Assembly (NCBI RefSeq): GCF_000067205.1 | Contig: NC_010170.1 | Coordinates: 3,534,001-3,598,000, forward strand | Source of the DNA: Bordetella petrii | Lineage (GTDB): Bacteria > Pseudomonadota > Gammaproteobacteria > Burkholderiales > Burkholderiaceae_B | DNA length: 64,000 nucleotides | Direction: 5' to 3' | Shown here: positions 56,980-64,000 of the stretch, piece after piece | How the letters are laid out: every line of letters starts with the position of its first letter | Numbering within the stretch: the first letter of the stretch is position 1 | The notes under the pieces: generated by a model | Told to the model about the DNA's origin: nothing | The model's input: only the letters and a program-made list of their open reading frames with translations | Database searches by the model: none | Translations under genes and position numbers: made by a program

Positions 56980-56996
56980 GGCCGGCAAACGCCGCG

Positions 56997-57953
<957 letters not shown>

Positions 57954-58063
57954 GGCAGCAACCCCGCAGCCGCGGGCGCGGCAATGTATACGGACATGGC
58001 AAGTACCTCTGCAAAGCCTGCGCCGCGTTTCGCCGCAGCGCAATATCCCTGAACTGTAACCGC

Positions 58064-58087
58064 TCGCGCGCGGTTTGCCGCGCGCGA
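58064..58087. other. Strong GC hairpin in the cysE-TetR spacer
   Basis: TCGCGCGCGG and CCGCGCGCGA form a perfect 10-bp stem around TTTG. The spacer (57954-58183) has no gene I can support. The role is unknown; it could affect the cysE leader, since it lies within about 110 bp upstream of that start. Confidence 0.4.
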
Positions 58088-58175
58088 CCCGTCTTGCGTT
58101 GGGGTTTTGGAACGCGCGCCCGCGCGGCCCAAACCCATAGGGTTAATGCTGACTCGCACTTTTCGGGCCGGTGCC

Positions 58176-58203
58176 TATAATGAATTCAAACGAACGTTTG
58201 AAT
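58176..58203 (+). promoter_or_regulatory. -10 element and PsrA-type operator for the TetR gene
   Basis: A perfect TATAAT (58176-58181) is followed by a near-perfect inverted repeat at 58184-58203, ATTCAAACG and CGTTTGAAT around AA. It contains CAAAC-N4-GTTTG, the consensus for PsrA of Pseudomonas. It overlaps the expected transcription start, so autorepression is likely. Confidence 0.75.
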
Positions 58204-58205
58204 GA

Positions 58206-58886
58206 ATGCCCGCCATGAATGAACTCAACTCACCCTCCACCCGCGAAATCATCCTGGACACAGCCGAGGCGCTGTTCGCCCGGCAAGGCCACGACGGCAC
58301 GTCGATGCGGCAGATCACCAGCGAGGCGGGCGTCAACCTGGCGGCGGTGAACTATCACTTCGGCTCGAAAGAAGCCCTGGTGCAGGCCGTGCTGAAGCGG
58401 CGCCTGGCGGTCCTGAACCAGGAGCGCCTGCGCCTGCTCGACGAGCTGGAGGCCCGGGCGGGCGGCGAGCCGCTCAAGCCGTCCCAGATCGTCGATGCAT
58501 TCTTCGGCACGCTGCTGCGCCTGGCGGCCCGCCCGGATCACGCCGGCAAGCATTTCCTGCCCCTGCTCGAACGCACCATGACCGACCCCACCGGCTTCAT
58601 CCGCGCGGTGGTGGCCGAAGAGTACGCCGACGTCATGGAGCGCTACCAGACAGCCCTGTTCAAGGCCCTGCCCGACGTGCCGCGCGACGAAATCATCTGG
58701 CGCTTCCAGTTCATGCTGGGCGCCACGTCCTATGCCATTGTGGGCACCGAGGTGCTGCGAATGTGCATGGGCTGGAGCCTCGATGACCCCGAGCAGGCGC
58801 ACGACCCCGAACGGCTGCTGCCGCGCCTGATGAGCTTCCTGCTGGGCGGCCTGCGCGCTCCCCTGCCCCAATATCCCAAGGCCTGA
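58206..58886 (+). CDS. TetR-family regulator, PsrA/FadR-like
   Basis: This 226-residue regulator has an N-terminal TetR helix-turn-helix (TREIILDTAEALFARQGHDG, then TSMRQITSEAGVNLAAVNYHFGSKEALVQAV) closely resembling PsrA, which senses long-chain acyl-CoA or fatty acids. The C-terminal half is the ligand-binding domain with the DUF1956-type pattern. It is followed by fadE, a thiolase and a FadB-type gene, which fits control of beta-oxidation. ATG 58206 and ATG 58215 are both possible and neither has a clear ribosome-binding site. Confidence 0.92.
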   Translation: MPAMNELNSPSTREIILDTAEALFARQGHDGTSMRQITSEAGVNLAAVNYHFGSKEALVQAVLKRRLAVLNQERLRLLDELEARAGGEPLKPSQIVDAFFGTLLRLAARPDHAGKHFLPLLERTMTDPTGFIRAVVAEEYADVMERYQTALFKALPDVPRDEIIWRFQFMLGATSYAIVGTEVLRMCMGWSLDDPEQAHDPERLLPRLMSFLLGGLRAPLPQYPKA

Positions 58887-58906
58887 CATGGAATGCGGCC
58901 TGTTAC

Positions 58907-58992
58907 GGTGCCCGACACCCCGCGATAGGCAGGCGCCCACGAAAAATCGTGCCAGGGGTCGGGCGCCGCAGGTGCCTGACACCACTTGCCGC
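58907..58992. repeat. Composite of GGTGCCYGACACC repeats before fadE
   Basis: GGTGCCCGACACCCC at 58907-58921 pairs with GGGGTCGGGCGCC near 58955-58967. A further copy, GGTGCCTGACACC, is at 58971-58983. It is the fourth occurrence of the intergenic element. It might end the TetR transcript. Confidence 0.65.
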
Positions 58993-59039
58993 CCGTTCAC
59001 TGAACCCCTGCTTACCTTGCTTTACGGAGACCCGACACC

Positions 59040-61388
59040 ATGAGCGGCTTGTTGCTTGCTGCGGGCATTGCTGCGGCCCTGATCGTCGTCCTGCTGGGCG
59101 TGCGCCCGCTGCGGCGCGCGCTGCTGACGCGCCCCTTGTTCAACGCCTACCGCAAGGTGCTGCCGCAAATGTCCGACACCGAACGCGACGCGCTGCAAGC
59201 CGGCACGGTGTGGTGGGAAGGCGAGCTGTTTCGCGGCCGCCCCGACTGGGCCAGGCTGCTGGCCCTGCCCCGGCCGCGCCTGACCGACGACGAGCAGCGC
59301 TTCCTCGATAACCAGGTCGAGCAGGCCTGCCGCCTGGTCGACGACTGGGACGTCACCCACAAGCGCTACGACCTGTCCGCCGACACCTGGGACTACCTGA
59401 AGCGCAACGGTTTCCTGGGCATGATCATCCCGCGCGAATACGGCGGCCTGGGCTTCTCCGCCTACGCGCATTCGCAGGTGGTTACCCGCCTGTCGACGCG
59501 CTCGTCGGCGCTGGCCGTGTCGGTCATGGTGCCCAATTCGCTGGGGCCGGCCGAACTGCTGTTGCACTACGGCACCGACGAACAGAAGAACCATTACCTG
59601 CCGCGCCTGGCGCGCGGCGAAGAAGTGCCGGCGTTCGCCCTGACCAGCCCGTGGGCCGGGTCCGACGCGGCCGCCATTCCCGACCGCGGCATCGTCTGCA
59701 AAGGCCAGTGGCAAGGCCGCGAGGTGCTCGGCATGCGCGTCACCTGGGACAAGCGCTACATCACGCTGGCGCCGGTGTGCACGTTGCTGGGCCTGGCGTT
59801 CCGGCTGTACGACCCCGACGGCCTGCTGGGCGGCGCGGCCGATATCGGCATCACCTGCGCCCTGGTGCCGCACGACCACCCGGGCGTGGAAACGGGGCGG
59901 CGCCATTTCCCGCTGAACGCCATGTTCATGAACGGCCCCACGCGCGGCACCGATGTCTTCATGCCGCTGGACTACATCATCGGCGGCCCCGCCATGGCGG
60001 GCCAGGGCTGGCGCATGCTGATGGAATGCCTGGCCGCCGGCCGCTCGATCTCGCTGCCGGCGTCCAACACCGGCATGTCGCAGCTCACGGCGCGCGCGGT
60101 GGGAGCCTATGCGCGCGTGCGCAGCCAGTTCCGCATGCCGGTGGGCCACTTCGAGGGCGTGGAAGAAGCCCTGGCGCGCATCGGCGGCCATACCTACCTG
60201 ATGGACGCGGCGCGCGTCATGACCGCGGGCGCCATCGACCTGGGCGAAAAGCCATCGGTGGTGTCGGCCATCGTGAAGTACCACGTCACCGAACGCGCGC
60301 GGCAGGTGGTCAACGATGGCATGGACGTCATTGGCGGCAAGGGCATCTGCCTGGGCCCGTCAAATTTCCTGGGACGCGCTTACCAGCAAGTGCCGGTGGG
60401 CATTACCGTGGAAGGCGCCAACATTCTCACGCGCAGCCTGATCATCTTCGGCCAGGGCGCGATCCGCTGCCATCCGTACGTGCTGGCCGAAATGCAGGCC
60501 GCCGCCGACCCCGACGCGCGGCGCGGCCTGCAGGCCTTCGACCGCGCGTTCTGGCGCCACGTGGCCTTCGTGGCGGGCAACGGCATCCGCGCGCTGGGCC
60601 ATGCGGTCACCGGCGCGCGCCTGGCTCGGGCGCCGCGCGCCGCAGCGCCGGAAATGCATCGTTACTATCGCCAGCTGACGCGCTACGCGTGCAGCTTCGC
60701 CGTGCTGGCCGATGCCTCGATGGCGCTGCTGGGCGGCAGCCTGAAGCGCCGCGAGCGCATCTCGGCGCGGCTGGGCGATGTCTTGTCGCAGATGTACCTT
60801 GCCTCGGCCGTGCTGAAGCGGTTTGAAGACGAAGGGCGGCAGGCCGCTGATGCGCCGATGGCGCACTGGGCGCTGCAAGATGCGCTGCGGCGTGTGCAGG
60901 AAGCTTTCGATGGCGTACTGGACAACCTGCCCTCGCGTTCGGTAGGCTGTGCGCTACGCCGTCTGCTTTTCCCTTGGGGCTCGCTGCAACATGCACCAGC
61001 AGATCTGCTTGGCCAGCAAGTCGCCCGGCTGCTCGTCGAGCCCGGCGCCGCGCGCGACCGGCTTACTGCCAGTTGCCATCTGCCCGCCACGATCGATGAA
61101 CCGGTCGGTGCGCTGGAAGCCGCCCTGGCCGCCACCGTGGCGGCCGAAGGCGCCGACGCCCGTCTGCGCGCCTACGAGAAAACCGGCGCCCTGGCTGCCG
61201 ACCCGCGCGCCAATGTGCGCGACCTGCCCGATGCCGCCTACGCGGCGGGCGGCCTCGATTCCCACGACTACGAACAGATCAAGCGCCGCGATGCGCTGCG
61301 CGACCAGGTCATCCGGGTCGACGACTTCCCGTTCGACTTCGGCATCGGCGGCGCGGCCGCGTCCGGCGCGCGGCGCGAAGCCGCCTGA
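59040..61388 (+). CDS. fadE: Acyl-CoA dehydrogenase FadE
   Basis: This 782-residue, membrane-associated long-chain acyl-CoA dehydrogenase has the E. coli FadE length. It carries out the first beta-oxidation step, FAD-dependent trans-2-enoyl-CoA formation. N-terminal hydrophobic helix (LLLAAGIAAALIVVLLGV), the ACAD core (RNGFLGMIIPREYGGLGFSA, FALTSPWAGSDA) and the catalytic Glu in VEGANILTRSLIIFGQG can be read, followed by the FadE-specific C-terminal domain. GGAG lies about 10 nt before the ATG. It is the first structural gene of the fad cluster. Confidence 0.95.
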   Translation: MSGLLLAAGIAAALIVVLLGVRPLRRALLTRPLFNAYRKVLPQMSDTERDALQAGTVWWEGELFRGRPDWARLLALPRPRLTDDEQRFLDNQVEQACRLVDDWDVTHKRYDLSADTWDYLKRNGFLGMIIPREYGGLGFSAYAHSQVVTRLSTRSSALAVSVMVPNSLGPAELLLHYGTDEQKNHYLPRLARGEEVPAFALTSPWAGSDAAAIPDRGIVCKGQWQGREVLGMRVTWDKRYITLAPVCTLLGLAFRLYDPDGLLGGAADIGITCALVPHDHPGVETGRRHFPLNAMFMNGPTRGTDVFMPLDYIIGGPAMAGQGWRMLMECLAAGRSISLPASNTGMSQLTARAVGAYARVRSQFRMPVGHFEGVEEALARIGGHTYLMDAARVMTAGAIDLGEKPSVVSAIVKYHVTERARQVVNDGMDVIGGKGICLGPSNFLGRAYQQVPVGITVEGANILTRSLIIFGQGAIRCHPYVLAEMQAAADPDARRGLQAFDRAFWRHVAFVAGNGIRALGHAVTGARLARAPRAAAPEMHRYYRQLTRYACSFAVLADASMALLGGSLKRRERISARLGDVLSQMYLASAVLKRFEDEGRQAADAPMAHWALQDALRRVQEAFDGVLDNLPSRSVGCALRRLLFPWGSLQHAPADLLGQQVARLLVEPGAARDRLTASCHLPATIDEPVGALEAALAATVAAEGADARLRAYEKTGALAADPRANVRDLPDAAYAAGGLDSHDYEQIKRRDALRDQVIRVDDFPFDFGIGGAAASGARREAA

Positions 61389-61405
61389 CACCTAAAGGAA
61401 CCGCC

Positions 61406-62695
61406 ATGGCACACGCCCCCATCTACGTCGTGGACGGTGCGCGCAGCCCCTTCCTGAAGGCGCGCAACGCGCCCGGTCCGTTCTCGGCCGCCGACCTGGC
61501 GGTGCAGGCCGGGCGCGCGCTGCTGTTGCGCCAGCCCTTCGCGCCCGGCGACCTGGACGAGGTCATCATCGGCTGCGCCGCGCCCTCGCCCGATGAAGTC
61601 AATATCGGCCGCGTCATCGCTTTGCGGCTGGGCTGCGGCAACCGCGTGCCCGGCTGGACCGTCATGCGCAACTGCGCCTCGGGCATGCAGGCGCTGGATT
61701 CCGCCATCGCCAACATTCGCACCGGGCGCTCGTCGCTGGTGCTGGCGGGCGGCGTGGACGCCTTGTCGCGCGCGCCCCTGCTGGTGTCCGACGACATGAC
61801 CCGCTGGCTGGCGCGCTGGAGCGCGGCACGCGGCGCGGACGCCCGCCTGGCGGCGCTGCGCGCCTTCCCCTGGCGCGGCCTGGCGCCGGTCATCGGCCTG
61901 GTCAAGGGGCTGACCGATCCGGTAGTGGGCCTGTCCATGGGGCAGACGGCCGAAAACCTGGCCACCCGCTTCGGCATCGATCGCACCGCCATGGACGCCT
62001 ACGCCGCGCGCAGCCACGCGCGCGCGCTGGCGGCCCGCGCGGCGGGCGCATTCGGCGAGATCGCGCCGCTGATCGACACGCGCGGCACGCTGTATGCGGA
62101 CGACGACGGCGTGCGCGAGGACTCCACGCCCGAACGCCTGGCCAGGTTGCGGCCCGTGTTCGACAAGCCGTGGGGCAACATCACGGCCGGCAACAGCTCG
62201 CAGGTAACCGACGGCGCCGCGCTGCTGGTGCTCGCGTCCGAAGACGCCGTGCGGCGCTGGAACCTGCGCCCGCTGGGGCGCATCGTCGACTCGCAATGGG
62301 CAGGCCTGGACCCGGCCCAGATGGGACTGGGCCCGGTGCACGCGGCCACGCCCATCCTGCAACGGCACGGCCTGGCTTTGGGCGACCTGGACTTGTGGGA
62401 AATCAACGAGGCCTTCGCCGCGCAAGTGCTGGCCTGCCTGGCCGCATGGGAAGATGAATCGTATTGCCGCGAACACCTGGGCACCGGCGCCCTGGGCTCG
62501 CTCGACCAAAATCGTCTCAACGTCGATGGCGGCGCCATCGCCCTGGGGCATCCGGTCGGCGCCTCCGGCGCGCGCATCGTGCTGCATCTGCTGCAGGCGC
62601 TACGGGCGCGCGGCTTGCGGCGCGGCATGGCGGCCATCTGCATCGGCGGAGGCCAAGGCGGCGCAATGCTCGTCGAAACGGAGGCCCAACCATGA
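61406..62695 (+). CDS. Acetyl-CoA C-acyltransferase (thiolase, FadA/FadI type)
   Basis: This 429-residue thiolase cleaves 3-ketoacyl-CoA in the last beta-oxidation step. It has the nucleophile Cys90 in RNCASGMQALD, LWEINEAFAAQVLA, GHPVGASGARI and the second Cys in CIGGGQGGA. AAGGA precedes the ATG. It starts 17 bp after fadE and overlaps the next gene by 4 bp (ATGA), so it is one operon. The length is closer to FadI than to FadA. Confidence 0.94.
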   Translation: MAHAPIYVVDGARSPFLKARNAPGPFSAADLAVQAGRALLLRQPFAPGDLDEVIIGCAAPSPDEVNIGRVIALRLGCGNRVPGWTVMRNCASGMQALDSAIANIRTGRSSLVLAGGVDALSRAPLLVSDDMTRWLARWSAARGADARLAALRAFPWRGLAPVIGLVKGLTDPVVGLSMGQTAENLATRFGIDRTAMDAYAARSHARALAARAAGAFGEIAPLIDTRGTLYADDDGVREDSTPERLARLRPVFDKPWGNITAGNSSQVTDGAALLVLASEDAVRRWNLRPLGRIVDSQWAGLDPAQMGLGPVHAATPILQRHGLALGDLDLWEINEAFAAQVLACLAAWEDESYCREHLGTGALGSLDQNRLNVDGGAIALGHPVGASGARIVLHLLQALRARGLRRGMAAICIGGGQGGAMLVETEAQP

Positions 62696-64000
62696 ACACC
62701 CCTATGCCCCATGGCTGGCGCCACTGGCGGCTTGAGCGCCGCACCGACGGGCTGGCCTGGCTTACCTTCGATCGCGCCGGCGCCGCCGTCAACGCCCTCT
62801 CGGCAGAAGTCATGGCCGAACTGGCGGCCGTGCTCGACGCGCTGCAGGCCGACCCGCCGGCGGGGCTGGTCATCCACTCCGGCAAGGCAGCCGGCTTCAT
62901 TGCCGGCGCCGACATCGACGAATTCGCCGAACTGAACTCGCCGCAGCAGGCCCAGGCGCTGGTCGAGCGCGGCTGGCGCCTGTTCGACCGGCTGGCCGCC
63001 GTGCCTTATCCCACGCTGGCGCTCATCCACGGCCACTGCCTGGGCGGCGGCCTGGAACTGGCATTGGCCTGCCGCTACCGAATAGCGGTCGACCAGCCCG
63101 GCACCTCGCTGGCGTTGCCCGAGGTCATGCTGGGCATATTCCCCGGCTGGGGCGGCATGCGCCGGCTGCCGGCCGTGATCGGCGCTCCCGCGGCGCTCGA
63201 CATGATGCTTACCGGCCGCCCGGCCGACGCCCGCCGCGCCGCCGCGCTGGGCCTGGTCGACGCGCGGGTGCCGGCGCGCCTGGCCGAGGCCGCGGCCGCC
63301 CAGCAGGTGCGCAGCGGCAAGCCGCCGCGCCGGGCGCGCGGCATGGCGGGCTGGCTCGGCCGCTGGCCGCTCAAGCTGCTGGTGGCGCGCCGCGCCCACC
63401 GGCAGATCGCCGCCCGAGACCCGCAAGGACATTACCCGGCGGCACCGGCCATCGTCACGCTGTGGTCGCGGCATGACGGCAATGCGCTGCGCGCGCCCGA
63501 TGTGGTGCAGCGCATTCTCACCTCCGACACCGCCCGCAATCTGCTGCGCGTGTTCCGCCTGCAAGAGCGCCTGAAAGCCAACGGCAAGCCGGCCGCCGGC
63601 GCGCGGCCAGCCAGCCACGTGCATGTGGTGGGCGCCGGCACCATGGGCGGCGACATCGCCGCGTGGTGTGCCCTCAAGGGCCTTACCGTCACCCTGCAAG
63701 ACCAGGACGCCGCCCGCATCGCTCCGGCCATCGGCCGCGCCGCCGAACTGCACGCGCGCAAGCTGAAAGACCCGCACGCCGCGCGGGCCGCGTCCGATCG
63801 CCTTATTCCCGACCCCGACGGCGCCGGCGTGGCGCGCGCCGATGTGGTCATCGAAGCCATTACCGAGCAGGCCGAGGCCAAGCAGGCGCTGTACCGCGCC
63901 TTGCAACCGCGCATGAAACCCGACGCGCTGCTGGCCACCAACACGTCCAGCCTGTCGCTGGCGGCCCTGCGCGACGGCCTGGCGCAACCCGGCCAACTGG
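62692..64000 (+). CDS. FadB/FadJ-type bifunctional enoyl-CoA hydratase/3-hydroxyacyl-CoA dehydrogenase (partial)
   Basis: The first 436 codons are present; the gene runs past the right edge. The N-terminal crotonase domain shows AGFIAGADIDEF, HGHCLGGGLELALACRYRIA and ALPEVMLGIFPGWGGMRRLP, with catalytic Glu in the last two. After a linker, the dehydrogenase Rossmann motif HVVGAGTMGGDIAAWCALKG appears near residue 310, followed by ATNTSSLSL. It performs the two central steps of beta-oxidation. The ATG overlaps the thiolase stop (ATGA). Confidence 0.93.
   Translation, partial: MNTPMPHGWRHWRLERRTDGLAWLTFDRAGAAVNALSAEVMAELAAVLDALQADPPAGLVIHSGKAAGFIAGADIDEFAELNSPQQAQALVERGWRLFDRLAAVPYPTLALIHGHCLGGGLELALACRYRIAVDQPGTSLALPEVMLGIFPGWGGMRRLPAVIGAPAALDMMLTGRPADARRAAALGLVDARVPARLAEAAAAQQVRSGKPPRRARGMAGWLGRWPLKLLVARRAHRQIAARDPQGHYPAAPAIVTLWSRHDGNALRAPDVVQRILTSDTARNLLRVFRLQERLKANGKPAAGARPASHVHVVGAGTMGGDIAAWCALKGLTVTLQDQDAARIAPAIGRAAELHARKLKDPHAARAASDRLIPDPDGAGVARADVVIEAITEQAEAKQALYRALQPRMKPDALLATNTSSLSLAALRDGLAQPGQL

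Overview
The window is a continuous, gene-dense piece of a high-GC bacterial chromosome. Gene content and protein style point to a betaproteobacterium of the order Burkholderiales, most likely family Alcaligenaceae (Bordetella or Achromobacter type). The clues are a paired earP-efp (arginine-rhamnosylated EF-P), DUF2863, DUF2968 and DUF3613 proteins, a complete Tad/Flp pilus locus, a cyoABCD-SURF1 quinol oxidase operon and a separate FadE-type beta-oxidation cluster. The genus is inferred from recognised families, not from a database search. I see no rRNA, tRNA, CRISPR array, insertion sequence or phage genes. Most of the long overlapping ORFs on opposite strands are GC-rich shadows.

Layout. 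1-12.7 kb: housekeeping genes. These are a fused ABC exporter, an aldo/keto reductase divergent from a LysR regulator, aconitase acnA, a DUF2863 protein, earP, efp and a DUF1178 protein. 12.7-28.1 kb (minus strand): a DUF2968 lipoprotein, a sigma-54 activator with a degenerate receiver, and the Tad pilus locus. In transcription order the locus runs MHYT sensor, flp, tadV, two TadE-type pseudopilins, rcpC, rcpA, tadZ, tadA, tadB, tadC, tadD, a DUF3613 protein and tadG. Many junctions are 1-4 bp overlaps, so translation is probably coupled.

28.1-32.7 kb: an AT-rich intergenic island (about 32% G+C over 28201-28380) precedes a two-partner-secretion outer-membrane transporter (TpsB). A very unusual Gly/Leu-rich repeat lipoprotein and a MarR regulator follow. 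The TTACGTAA octamer occurs upstream of both structural genes, and a 22-bp perfect palindrome lies before the lipoprotein. This is the least explained block and my best candidate for an undescribed system. 32.7-39.1 kb: a four-gene peptide-type ABC importer with an unusually long permease and a 749-residue binding lipoprotein. 39.2-42.3 kb: a secreted or anchored thermonuclease, CorA and an MFS transporter.

42.5-47.3 kb: cyoABCD followed by SURF1, with no cyoE. 47.3-55 kb: a UvrD-like helicase, a DUF72 protein, and a MocR/GabR-type regulator divergent from gabT-gabD (GABA degradation) with repeated operator-like sequences between them. 55-58 kb: an inositol-monophosphatase-family enzyme, a sirtuin and serine acetyltransferase. 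58.2-64 kb: a PsrA-like TetR regulator with a CAAAC-N4-GTTTG operator over its own promoter, then fadE, a thiolase and a FadB-type bifunctional enzyme cut by the window edge.

A short dispersed inverted repeat based on GGTGCCTGACACC occurs in four separate intergenic spaces (about 8.7, 10.1, 55.0 and 58.9 kb).
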